Of a stretch of DNA of 64,000 bases, positions 17,008 through 24,767 are shown piece after piece. The stretch is from contig DEAU01000039.1 in the NCBI GenBank assembly GCA_002348705.1, positions 45,320 through 109,319 on the forward strand, in the 5' to 3' direction. A model generated the notes under the pieces. It made no database searches. It saw nothing but the letters and a program-made list of their open reading frames with translations, and had not been told where the DNA came from. The DNA is from Candidatus Neomicrothrix sp. UBA2974. Lineage in GTDB: Bacteria > Actinomycetota > Acidimicrobiia > Acidimicrobiales > MedAcidi-G1. Numbering within the stretch: position 1 is the stretch's first letter; the number at the start of each line of letters is the position of its first letter. The position numbers were made by a program, and so were the translations under genes.

Positions 17008-17171
17008 AAGCCTCTCGGCTTGGAGAAACCGGTCTGGCGCTCGGCAACAGCACCGGTTCACAGGTCGGCCCCACGCTCAATCGGACGACTTGGACTGGCT
17101 GCAGTCGCAACGAGGGCATGCCAGGCACCAAGATGGCCTCTCGTTAGGCGAATTGGAAAAGGTGGATTTTG

Positions 17172-17492
17172 ATGGCTCGCATTCAGATTTTTGGAAAGTA
17201 CAGCCCGGAGGCATGGGAGGGAGTCAATGCCGAGGGCGCAGTCTCGCGGGAGGCGAACATGCACTCAATGTTCGAATCCCTGGGTGCTGAAGTCGAGTGC
17301 TATTACATGCTCCCACGTTCCAACTACGACTTCACGATGATCCTGAATGATGCCAACGCAACAGTTCTGGCAGCGATCAAGAAGATGGTGGGTCCTACCG
17401 GCGCTGTAGTCGACACCACGGCTGATGTCCTCATGACGGCCGAGGAATGGGACGCGATCGACGCCCAGAGCTATAGGCCTCCCGGACAGTAG
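17172..17492 (+). CDS. GYD-domain protein
   Basis: This is a protein of about 106 residues of the GYD family, a small alpha+beta (dimeric ferredoxin-like) fold of unknown function. The pattern is RIQIFGKYSPEAWEGV, then a helix, then GAEVECYYMLPRSNYDFTMIL. The family's GxYD-type turn appears here as SNYDF. ATG 17172 follows AAGGTGG. A TTG just before it is also in frame. It lies 164 bases after the LLM gene and 92 bases before the VOC gene on the same strand. Such proteins often sit beside F420 or dioxygenase genes; the role is unknown. Confidence 0.82.
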   Translation: MARIQIFGKYSPEAWEGVNAEGAVSREANMHSMFESLGAEVECYYMLPRSNYDFTMILNDANATVLAAIKKMVGPTGAVVDTTADVLMTAEEWDAIDAQSYRPPGQ

Positions 17493-17584
17493 CTGCCGCC
17501 AGAAGGCCATCGGAGTGCGACTCCAGATTCTCCCAACTGAGGCTTCGCTCACCTTGCGCTGGAGATGAATGCCAGAATGTCCCA

Positions 17585-17995
17585 ATGCGCCGTATCCATG
17601 TGGGCATGAAGGTTGACGACATAAGAGCGGCAGTGGATTTCTATAGTCGGTTGTTCGGCGCTGAGCCGACCTTTGAGCGAACCGACTATGCAAAATGGAT
17701 GCTTGACGAGCCTCTGCTCAACTTCTCGGTTGACCTCCACGGAGACGGGCCGAGCGGTTCGGCCCACTTTGGCATTCAAGTGACGAACCGAGAGGAGTTG
17801 GAGACGTTTCGGGGTTCGCTCGATTCAATTGGCCTTTCGCGATCGGATCAAAATGACCTTGTGTGCGGTTACCAACTCCAGCACAAGTCATGGGTTACCG
17901 ATCCGGATGGAGCGATGTGGGAGGTCTTCTTCACCGAGGGCATTGCCGAAGGAGCGGGCTACGGCAATGACCAGGTACCAGACCCGGCCTGTTAG
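17585..17995 (+). CDS. ArsI/CadI-like VOC metalloprotein
   Basis: This is a vicinal-oxygen-chelate (glyoxalase-fold) protein of 136 residues. The start RRIHVGMKVDDIRAAVDFYS, LFGAEPTFERTDYAKWML, HFGIQV and WVTDPDGAMWEVFFT match ArsI/CadI proteins, which in known cases cleave the C-As bond of trivalent organoarsenicals or bind cadmium. Likely metal ligands are His5, His61 and Glu113. ArsI enzymes carry two adjacent cysteines for arsenic; here the position reads Cys94-Gly95, so only one is present. No ars genes are nearby. A structured region with a terminator follows. Confidence 0.82.
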   Translation: MRRIHVGMKVDDIRAAVDFYSRLFGAEPTFERTDYAKWMLDEPLLNFSVDLHGDGPSGSAHFGIQVTNREELETFRGSLDSIGLSRSDQNDLVCGYQLQHKSWVTDPDGAMWEVFFTEGIAEGAGYGNDQVPDPAC

Positions 17996-18017
17996 TTCTT
18001 CGCCCAGACGCGGCAAA

Positions 18018-18129
18018 GCCCCCCGAAGGGGGCCTCACCCGGAGCAACTTGTAAGCAACCTTTCGGCGCTTGAACCAGTTTCCCCGTAGGGACTCTGGAG
18101 TAGTCGTCCCGAAGGACTTCTACTTTTTT
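18018..18129 (+). ncRNA. Candidate structured RNA or structured 3' UTR
   Basis: Between the VOC stop (17995) and a terminator, the sequence can fold into consecutive hairpins: GCCCCC-CGAA-GGGGGC (18018-18033), a bulged AAGC...GCTT stem near 18053-18071, and the terminator hairpin (18099-18129). No open reading frame is evident. It could be the 3' UTR of the VOC transcript or a separate small RNA. I compared it by eye with RNase P, tmRNA, 6S, c-di-GMP and c-di-AMP motifs and found no convincing match. Confidence 0.4.
18099..18129 (+). terminator. Rho-independent terminator
   Basis: An AGTAG/CTACT outer stem and a GTCC-CGAA-GGAC inner stem, separated by a 2x2 internal loop, are followed by a run of six T. 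This is a classic intrinsic terminator on the plus strand. It probably ends the GYD-VOC transcript or the candidate RNA in front of it. Confidence 0.8.
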
Positions 18130-18135
18130 GTCACC

Positions 18136-18174
18136 CCGAGCGAGCCTTGCCCGAAGGCTCAACTCGCTATTCGG
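18136..18174. other. Second stem-loop after the terminator
   Basis: CCGA and GCGAG (18136-18144) pair with CTCGC (18163-18167) and TCGG (18171-18174), with an inner CCTT/AAGG stem and loop GCCCG. An alternative fold pairs GAGCCTT with AAGGCTC. ATTTCT follows on the plus strand, so this may be a weak back-up terminator. The rest of the gap to the dehydrogenase start (18175-18443) shows nothing I can support. Confidence 0.45.
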
Positions 18175-18443
18175 ATTTCTAATCGCGTCTAGCTCCAAGC
18201 GCAAGTGTTTTTTGAAAATCTTCCTGAAGGCCTAAGAGGCAAGTTCTGCAGTGTTTGGGCTTACTCACTAGAGGCAGGCTGATAGGGGACTGGAGATCTT
18301 GCTTTCCTTCTGGATGAACTCTGATCGAGGGACCTTGCAGTGCGGTGACTGAGTGGATAGAACCGCAGTTCAACTGGTTCGAAGCGAGAGCGTTGTGCAG
18401 ATATGTAGGGACAGTCCAGTCTGGGGATTACTCTCGCGGCTCA

Positions 18444-19469
18444 ATGAAAGCCGCATGTCTTCATTCGTTTACTGACTCGGATATAGCAGATGTCGTCAAG
18501 ATCGAGGACGTCGACGCTCCTGTGATCGAGGCTCCCAATGACATCATCGTGCGAATAGCGGGAGCAGGCGTGTGTCGTACTGACCTCCATATTGTTGAAG
18601 GTCAGCCGATTGGCGATGGCCCGGTTCCGCTCCCGCATGTCCTAGGGCATGAGAACGCCGGATTCGTTGAGGAGGTGGGAGCGAATGTCTCGACCGTCAG
18701 AGTTGGTGATCCGGTTCTTTGCTATCCCTTCCTGACATCGGGTCTTGCGCCAGTTGAACGCAGGGGATTGGAGAATTTCGTGGGCGGGCGCGCGACTCCA
18801 GGGATCAATGCTGCAGGAGGTTTCGCAGAGTTCCTTCGAACTGCGGAACGGTCTGTAGTCCCACTGCCAAGTAACTGCGATCCGGTTGATTTCGCGCCAT
18901 TGGCTGATGCCGGATTGGCCGCTTTCCGGGCGTGTAGCCAGGCAGCTGCGGTCCTTCGACCGAGCGACACCGCCTATGTGATTGGTGTAGGCGGTCTCGG
19001 GCATCTCGGAGTGCAGATCCTGAAAGTTCTATCTCCGGCGACAGTGGTGGCAATTGATACTCGTGCTGATGCGCGAGAGCTTGCGATTCGCCTGGGTTCG
19101 GACACCTCGTTTGCGACGGTGGGGGAGGCAGTTGCGGCATTCAATGGGCGTCCACAGGCGATCGTCGACTTTGTTGGTTCAAACGCGACGGTGGAGGCAG
19201 CAGTAAACGCATTGGAAGTCGGTGGAAGGCTTGAACTTGTAGGAGTGGATGGGAGGATTGATCTGCCAACCCGGTTGATTGTTGAGAGCGAGTTGACCGT
19301 GGCCGGCAGCCTCGTCGGAACATTTGCTGAACTGCTAGAACTCACGGAGTTGGTAGTGGCCGACCGAATCAAGGTCATTGTCGACAGGTATCCACTTGAT
19401 GAGGCTGCAAGAGCGCTGACTGATCTGCGCTCTGGTTCTGTCCTAGGGCGTGCCGTTCTCCTTCCCTGA
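18444..19469 (+). CDS. Medium-chain (alcohol-type) dehydrogenase
   Basis: This is an MDR-superfamily dehydrogenase of about 341 residues. Catalytic zinc ligands are visible as GAGVCRTDLH and VLGHENAG, and the NAD(P) fold as VIGVGGLGHLGVQ followed by VVAIDTRADA. The loop that carries four cysteines for a structural zinc in classical alcohol dehydrogenases instead reads from LCYPFLTSG into GLENFVGG and has a single cysteine, so no structural zinc is expected. ATG 18444 begins the conserved part; an in-frame GTG at 18345 adds 33 unconvincing residues. Neighbours give no pathway. Confidence 0.87.
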   Translation: MKAACLHSFTDSDIADVVKIEDVDAPVIEAPNDIIVRIAGAGVCRTDLHIVEGQPIGDGPVPLPHVLGHENAGFVEEVGANVSTVRVGDPVLCYPFLTSGLAPVERRGLENFVGGRATPGINAAGGFAEFLRTAERSVVPLPSNCDPVDFAPLADAGLAAFRACSQAAAVLRPSDTAYVIGVGGLGHLGVQILKVLSPATVVAIDTRADARELAIRLGSDTSFATVGEAVAAFNGRPQAIVDFVGSNATVEAAVNALEVGGRLELVGVDGRIDLPTRLIVESELTVAGSLVGTFAELLELTELVVADRIKVIVDRYPLDEAARALTDLRSGSVLGRAVLLP

Positions 19470-19745
19470 CCACCGCGGAGGGGCAGGAGAATGTCAGTTG
19501 GACCTAGGGCAGCGTTTTGTTCGGCAAGATCGTCACGAGTGAGAAGCACAAGCGGGGGCAACCATCCTGACAACGAGATGGCCACCATCTACTTTGACGG
19601 CCAGCGAGCTATGTCAAGTAGGCACAGAGCGAGTCTCGGATCTGCCCCAAGGAAGCGCATAGTTTCCCCGGTTGAAGGGGTGAGGTCTGACGGCCTTGCG
19701 GGTTCGGCCGCCGTCCCTTGGTGAGGCTGTCCTACTTTCGCCTCA

Positions 19746-20003
19746 CTAAAATTGTCCCACAAGACGTGTCAAAACGAGGACAAACCCTGCTAGCCCGAGA
19801 ATTCTCCGGAATAGGTTGACGCCGTCCACGGCTTCCAAATAGCTCCAGATGCTGAGGCCCACAACGAATACGGAGTCAGCGACCCGGTCAACTCCTGAAC
19901 CGGCTTCAGCTATCCGGCCTACTAGCGCAGCCAAGACCACGATAATTAGTGGCAGGTTTGGTAATTGGCCGACCGTATAGCCAAGGATTTTGAAGTCGCG
20001 AAT
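19746..20003 (-). CDS. Small integral membrane protein, possible ATT start
   Basis: The frame encodes two hydrophobic helices (LIIVVLAALVG and RILGLAGFVLVLTRLVG) separated by a charged loop with SGVDRVADSVFVVGLSIWSYLEAV and GVNLFRRIL. The first standard start is GTG 19940 (64 residues), but protein-like sequence (RDFKILGYTVGQLPNLP) continues upstream to an ATT codon at 20003, with an in-frame stop five codons before it. I therefore extend the gene to the ATT (85 residues) as a hypothesis; the GTG is the conservative choice. I do not recognise a named family. Confidence 0.5.
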   Translation of the reverse strand: MRDFKILGYTVGQLPNLPLIIVVLAALVGRIAEAGSGVDRVADSVFVVGLSIWSYLEAVDGVNLFRRILGLAGFVLVLTRLVGQF

Positions 20004-20212
20004 CTGCCTACCGCCTTCTCAACGGAAAATAAGAGCCGGCTGCGACTGCCGAAACAACAGGCATGGCGAGAGTCTGCCTGACTAGCCCCAAAAGAGTTCA
20101 GGCAAATAGCCGATTCAAAAGGGATCTGTGAAGGCTTGGACACGGGTAACTGCTAACTGCATGTTGAATTCCTGAGTGGCCTCATGCCTAGCTGAGTGTT
20201 CATTCGATGGAC

Positions 20213-21064
20213 TTAGCGCCAATCGGTGCGTTTACCCTGTCCGACTGCGCCGTTGTAACTGGTCTCTTCATGCATGGCCATGGCATGTCGAGCCTTCTCC
20301 ATGTCCCCGTCGGCCATCATCGTTATAGGCGAATCCAGCAACTGAAAGTGCCCATAGCGGTCATTTCCGGCAACCAAATGAGCGAAAGGGCGTTGGCCTG
20401 AAACCTGAAACATCGACGGACTGACGTAGCGAATTGCAAGCCCGATCCGGCGCTCTGGAGAGGCGTTTGGCTTAGACGAATGAAACATGTGGCCGTGGTG
20501 TAGTGACATTTCCCCGGGTCGAAGCGTTACGGCTACGGCATCGGCTTCGTCCACGTGAACGTTGGCCCTCTGACCTCTGGACAGCATGTTGGTCTTTTCG
20601 AATGTGTCGTGATGATCGACGAGTTTCTGCTTCTGGCTCCCTGGTAGAAACCACATGCAACCGTTCTGTCTGCTGGCTTCGGTCAGCGCCAACCATGCCG
20701 TCACCTCGGATACACCCTTGTAGCCCCAGTACGTCAGATCTTGATGCCAGCTAACGAACGCCGGCGACTTGGGTTCCTTGATAAAGAAGCTTGCCGCCAT
20801 AGACAGCACGTCTTCTCCGAGAATTTCCTTGACCGGATTGAGTATCGAAGGCAGGCGAACGATCTCGTCGACAAAGGGAAGCACAATGCCCGCTGTCCAC
20901 GTCAAGAGCCCAGTAGCGACCGGGTCGTTCTCGTATGTCTTCTGAATGGCCTCAAGTGCCCGCCTGTATTCATTGGCACGTTCGGCGCTCATCACTCGGA
21001 GCGGAGACACATACCCTTCGCGTTCGTAGTGCTCCCGGATCGGCCGAAGGTTGTTTGCTGCCAT
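20213..21064 (-). CDS. Phytanoyl-CoA dioxygenase (PhyH) family protein
   Basis: This is a non-haem Fe(II)/2-oxoglutarate dioxygenase-like protein of about 283 residues. The iron motif H-x-D is in SWHQDLTYWG, and the distal histidine and 2-oxoglutarate arginine are in MFHSSKPNASPERRIGLAIR. These are the three ligands and anchor expected for activity. Family members hydroxylate acyl-CoAs, osmolytes or natural products. ATG 21064 was chosen over an in-frame TTG four codons upstream. There is no tight operon partner; gaps of 210 and about 480 bases flank it. Confidence 0.88.
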   Translation of the reverse strand: MAANNLRPIREHYEREGYVSPLRVMSAERANEYRRALEAIQKTYENDPVATGLLTWTAGIVLPFVDEIVRLPSILNPVKEILGEDVLSMAASFFIKEPKSPAFVSWHQDLTYWGYKGVSEVTAWLALTEASRQNGCMWFLPGSQKQKLVDHHDTFEKTNMLSRGQRANVHVDEADAVAVTLRPGEMSLHHGHMFHSSKPNASPERRIGLAIRYVSPSMFQVSGQRPFAHLVAGNDRYGHFQLLDSPITMMADGDMEKARHAMAMHEETSYNGAVGQGKRTDWR

Positions 21065-21541
21065 GCGATATTCCAACGTCGACAGGTGACATCTAGCAAC
21101 CTACTTGGACCTACGAAAACTCGTGGCGGTAGACGGTGACGAACTGGGCGCCGTGGGGGTTGAGGACCGAAGAGCTGATGTTGTCAGCTGAGCACATGGG
21201 CGAGTTCAAATATTAATGGCCCGTAATCATGGCTTTCCCGGCGGAGAGTGGTTCATCTTGCCATGACCTCGCGATCAAGAAGTGGAGAAGCTCGAATCCC
21301 ACCTTGAGCAATTTGTTGTTTACAAACAGTCATTAAGTAGTCGATGAGGAGACGGAGACCTGGTAGCCGGTCGACAACCAAGCTTTTAAGAAGTGGCTCC
21401 AGAAGGTGACGGTCAATCCAAGAACCTGCACAGGGATGATTTGCTAAGAACCTTCACTCAGTAACTCCGAGCAACTACTTGGACAGGGATTTCCAGAGGG
21501 GGGTGGCGATGCCAGACGAAGGACTACGCCTTAAGGAGCCG
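21065..21541. other. Gap between PhyH and TauE genes, with one weak 28-codon ORF
   Basis: About 480 bases with no convincing gene. On the minus strand a 28-codon frame (21111-21197, ATG to TAG) encodes a peptide starting MCSADNISSS and containing LNPHGAQFVTVYRHEF, which looks more protein-like than its surroundings but has no ribosome-binding site. The rest shows no repeat, terminator or RNA gene that I can support. Confidence 0.4.
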
Positions 21542-22258
21542 TTAGTTGATTGACCGTATAAGCAGAGTGATTGCGCCTGCCACGGAAACTGCACGGACAA
21601 TCTGGGTGGTGCCGCGGCGATCAACGACATGGCGAATGGGCCCGCTGATAAAGAAGCCTGTGATTGCCGCAACGACGAAGACAGATGCCGCTACTAAATG
21701 GAAGCCGTGAATCTGACCTGCCGTCGCAAGAACGATGGCTGAGACCAGAGTCATCAAAACCACGCACGAGTTCAACGTGGATCGAAAGACAGGCCCCTCA
21801 AAGCGGCTCAACGAGACTGCTAGAGCTACCCCGGGCATACCTGTGGTGTTGGCCATGAAACCGGCCAATGCACCAGACCCAAGAAGCGTTGCTCGGGTTT
21901 GTCGTGGCTCTGTGGTGAACATTTGCAGGCCAGTTCCCGTCAGGAGTAGCAAACTGATGAAGATTCCAAGAGCTTCCTGACTCAGACTGGCAAGAGTGGC
22001 AGCGCCAGCAGCGATCCCTGGTGCCAAACCGACTGCTGTCCATTTCACTGAGCTCAGGTCTATGGACTTTCTTTCCCTCCAGGCGATCAAACCAGATATG
22101 ACAGGGGAGACCAGCACCATCGGCACCGGAATGAAGTCTGGATTGAGCATTACAAGGAACGGAATGACAACCAGCCCGCCGCCAAAACCGATAACCCCTG
22201 CGATACCAGCTGCGGCCACTAAGAGACCGAAGGCCCCTATCAGTTCCCAGGCTTCCAC
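21542..22258 (-). CDS. TauE/SafE family sulfite/anion exporter-like membrane protein
   Basis: This is a membrane protein of 238 residues with seven or eight hydrophobic helices. The N-terminal GIAGVIGFGGGLVVIPFLV, the central GFMANTTGMPGVALAVSLS and the helix pair near the end are the duplicated motif of the TauE/SafE family, whose members export sulfite, sulfoacetate or similar anions. It is alone on its transcript or follows the MFS gene at about 170 bases. The substrate is not predictable from sequence. Confidence 0.87.
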   Translation of the reverse strand: MEAWELIGAFGLLVAAAGIAGVIGFGGGLVVIPFLVMLNPDFIPVPMVLVSPVISGLIAWRERKSIDLSSVKWTAVGLAPGIAAGAATLASLSQEALGIFISLLLLTGTGLQMFTTEPRQTRATLLGSGALAGFMANTTGMPGVALAVSLSRFEGPVFRSTLNSCVVLMTLVSAIVLATAGQIHGFHLVAASVFVVAAITGFFISGPIRHVVDRRGTTQIVRAVSVAGAITLLIRSIN

Positions 22259-22430
22259 AAATCCACCTTTTCACCCTCTCGGCGATTTCGAGTTCCAGTC
22301 GTGGCCGGGAATTGAGTCGCCGAGTTCCGTCCTGTCGAGGCGGAGCGCCCAGTGAAGATGCCGGCGCTGTCCAGTGAGGTTTCCATCCTTCACGAATGGC
22401 ACTGACTGGCAGCTTCTTCGGCTGGAGCGC

Positions 22431-23693
22431 TCATCTGGAACCGAGAAGAAAATGACGACGGTATGGCACCGCTATGGCAGCCACTACCAGTGGGGCAAAT
22501 GTGAATGCGGTGCTGGTGCTTCGATAGTCGCCGAATACTTCACTGCCGAGCGAAAAGGCGAGTGCCCCAATGGAGGAGCCAAGAACACTCAAGAAGCCGA
22601 GGAAGCCAGTAATTGAACCGAGATATCCGACTCCGAAAAGTGCTGGCAGTAAGGAAGCATTCAACGCGGAGACAGCACCCATGCTCAGCCCGAGCATCAG
22701 GACATAACAAAGAACTGCTTTGAACGAGATCGTGGAACCTCCGAGAAATGTTGTCATTGCGACCAGTGCGGAAGAACAAGCTGGAAGCCACGGGCGGATC
22801 ACACGGTCCGCCAACCAGCCCACGCTTAGGCCCCCAACTATTGTTCCAACGGCTGTAGGTAGAAACATGGCGGCGGCTTCGGAGTTTGAATAGCCGATTT
22901 CACCCAGAATGTTGCTTTGGTGAAATATCAGGCCGGTTCCGAGAAGCGAACTGCTAACTGTCACCGCGGCGAGGATCCAAAAAGAGCCTGTTCGCATAGC
23001 TTCCGAACGGGGTACTGATGTTGCATTGCCACTTGAGAAGACTTGAGTGCCGGAGTTGTCACCGTCCGTCATCTGACCGAGATCGTCGGGCCGGTTTATA
23101 AAGCCGAATAAGGCGATTGGAACCACGGTCAGGAGAATCACGATCGCTGCGGCCAACCAGGCGTGCCGCCAACCCCAGGCTTCGATAGCGAGCGCTAGTA
23201 GTACTGGAACGACGCTCATGCCGCCAAAGGTCACTGATGTTTTCACACCCATAGCGAATCCTCGACGCAGATTGAACCAGTGCGCCACAGCCACGTTTGA
23301 AGTCAGGCTTAGGGCGCCCTGGCCGAGGAATCGGATCCCGAAAAAACCTATTGTCAGCCAGACAACGCCGTGAAGCATTGACATGTGGGCGAGGGCGACG
23401 GCGAAGATCACGCCGAGTGTCGCAGTGGCTCGTCTAATGCCGACACGGTCGACCCAAGCGCCGAGCTTTGGCTGCAAGCCAGAAGCGATCAAGGTGCCAA
23501 CTAGGTATGCGCTGGCAATTGCCGAATCCGAAAGACCGAGGCCCGATGACAGGTGTTCGCGGAAGACTGAGACGCCTATGGACTGGCCGGGTCCGGTGAG
23601 GATGCCAATGACGGAGGCAAGTCCGACCATGTACCAGCCATAAAATCCGCTAGGCGAGCGAGCGCGGTTGCGGTCCGAGCCTTTCCTGGACAT
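22431..23693 (-). CDS. MFS transporter
   Basis: This is a major facilitator superfamily transporter of 420 residues with about twelve hydrophobic segments. The loop 2-3 motif appears as GAWVDRVGIRRA and its repeat as GWLADRVIRPWL. The start GFYGWYMVGLASVIG resembles the monocarboxylate/oxalate-formate antiporter-like group. A large central loop (near RPDDLGQMTDGDN) separates the halves. It probably exchanges a small carboxylate with the outside. It is upstream of the TauE/SafE gene on the same strand. Confidence 0.9.
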   Translation of the reverse strand: MSRKGSDRNRARSPSGFYGWYMVGLASVIGILTGPGQSIGVSVFREHLSSGLGLSDSAIASAYLVGTLIASGLQPKLGAWVDRVGIRRATATLGVIFAVALAHMSMLHGVVWLTIGFFGIRFLGQGALSLTSNVAVAHWFNLRRGFAMGVKTSVTFGGMSVVPVLLALAIEAWGWRHAWLAAAIVILLTVVPIALFGFINRPDDLGQMTDGDNSGTQVFSSGNATSVPRSEAMRTGSFWILAAVTVSSSLLGTGLIFHQSNILGEIGYSNSEAAAMFLPTAVGTIVGGLSVGWLADRVIRPWLPACSSALVAMTTFLGGSTISFKAVLCYVLMLGLSMGAVSALNASLLPALFGVGYLGSITGFLGFLSVLGSSIGALAFSLGSEVFGDYRSTSTAFTFAPLVVAAIAVPYRRHFLLGSR

Positions 23694-23788
23694 TAGGAAA
23701 CGCTAGTGCCTTGATGTAGTCCCCATACCCTCTAGAAGTCCCTGTCCCGGGGTTCTATCTCCGATTAGCTGAGGCTCTGGTAAAGCTT

Positions 23789-24598
23789 CTAGTGGTTCAC
23801 AAAGGCGTCGCGGAGCGGAGAGTCCTCAAAGCCGTTGGGGATGGTGCCCGTGGTGGCGTAGAGGTAGAGAGCGGTCTGGAAAACGGCGCCGAGGGCGACG
23901 AGAACGACAGCGGCTAAGGCCACCCACGGAACGGCGACGACCAAGCCGAGCGGGCCGGCGACTACCACTATGAGGATTGCTGGGATCATGGCGGCCAGAC
24001 CAAGGAGGCCGAAGCCGACCTGCGATGCCAGGTTTTCACCCCAGGTCCGTTTGAGGAGCGAGGCCGAGGCCTTCAGTCCACTGATGGCGCCCTCGTCATC
24101 GATGACGATGGACGGGATGACAAGGAACGAGGCGGCTTCCCAGGCCATGCCGATCAGGCTGACGGCGAACTGGCCGAGCCGCCCGGCTCGGTTTCGGAGA
24201 GCCGAGAGCACCAACCCGACGGTGGCGGTGAGCAGTGCCCACGGGATTAGTCCACCCAGATGGGTAGTGGCTCGGGCGATGGCCGAACGAACGGTCGGGT
24301 CACCGCCAGACATCCGCTCATGTGCACCCGCTACCAGTGATGCCTTGAAGAAGACGCCGACAACGCTGAGCAGCAGGGCGCTGGCTAGGCCGGCAAGCGC
24401 CACTACAGCGTCTATGCCACCTTCCTCGGAAGCGACTCCAGATAGGTCGGTGACGGCCATGGTCGGGAGCCAGATGGCCAATAGCACGCCGATCGAGACC
24501 AAAAAGGAGAGGATCGGCAGGACGAGGAGTTCCCGGTCTTGTCGAAGCACGCTCCATGACACCTTGGCCAACGCGATTGTTCTTGAAATTCTTCCCAT
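23789..24598 (-). CDS. DUF6159-like multi-pass membrane protein
   Basis: This is a membrane protein of 269 residues with about six hydrophobic segments. The N-terminal amphipathic stretch ALAKVSWSVLRQDRELLVLPILS precedes the first helix, and a cytoplasmic segment GLKASASLLKRTWGEN lies mid-protein; both patterns occur in DUF6159 proteins, whose function is unknown. The second half is a run of Ala/Val/Leu helices. It is divergent from the fused lipoprotein gene, and the shared 169-base gap holds one copy of a 49-base repeat. Confidence 0.7.
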   Translation of the reverse strand: MGRISRTIALAKVSWSVLRQDRELLVLPILSFLVSIGVLLAIWLPTMAVTDLSGVASEEGGIDAVVALAGLASALLLSVVGVFFKASLVAGAHERMSGGDPTVRSAIARATTHLGGLIPWALLTATVGLVLSALRNRAGRLGQFAVSLIGMAWEAASFLVIPSIVIDDEGAISGLKASASLLKRTWGENLASQVGFGLLGLAAMIPAILIVVVAGPLGLVVAVPWVALAAVVLVALGAVFQTALYLYATTGTIPNGFEDSPLRDAFVNH

Positions 24599-24677
24599 CC
24601 AGTGACCTTAACGTCCAAGCTTTGGCTTTGATGGCGGCCTCCTGCGGCAAGGGACACTTCCAACACGCCATCTCTTC

Positions 24678-24726
24678 ATAAAACGGATTCCGATCCATCG
24701 CTTGAGAGAAGCCTTCGGGCACTGGT
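24678..24726. repeat. Left copy of a 49-bp imperfect direct repeat
   Basis: Positions 24678-24726 align without gaps to 27111-27159 with 39 of 49 identical bases, including TTGAGAGAA and CCTTCGGG blocks. The copy lies 42 bases before the GTG of the fused lipoprotein gene. The two copies bracket that gene alone. Confidence 0.75.
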
Positions 24727-24767
24727 GTCACTCCACCCTCCAAGGAGCGGGGTGGCAGACTCAGACT

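Noticed and set aside
18018..18129. Riboswitch for the dehydrogenase gene
   Set aside because: The terminator is 315 bases before the dehydrogenase start and no known aptamer core could be matched.
18974..19588. 204-codon minus-strand frame across the MDR dehydrogenase and its 3' flank
   Set aside because: Low-complexity Ser/Thr/Arg translation opposite a clear gene; no ribosome-binding site.
19491..19724. 77-codon plus-strand ORF with a good ribosome-binding site after the dehydrogenase
   Set aside because: The translated sequence is Ser/Arg-rich without hydrophobic pattern and looks non-coding; I kept it out despite the GGAGGGG in front. The gap 19470-19745 otherwise shows nothing.
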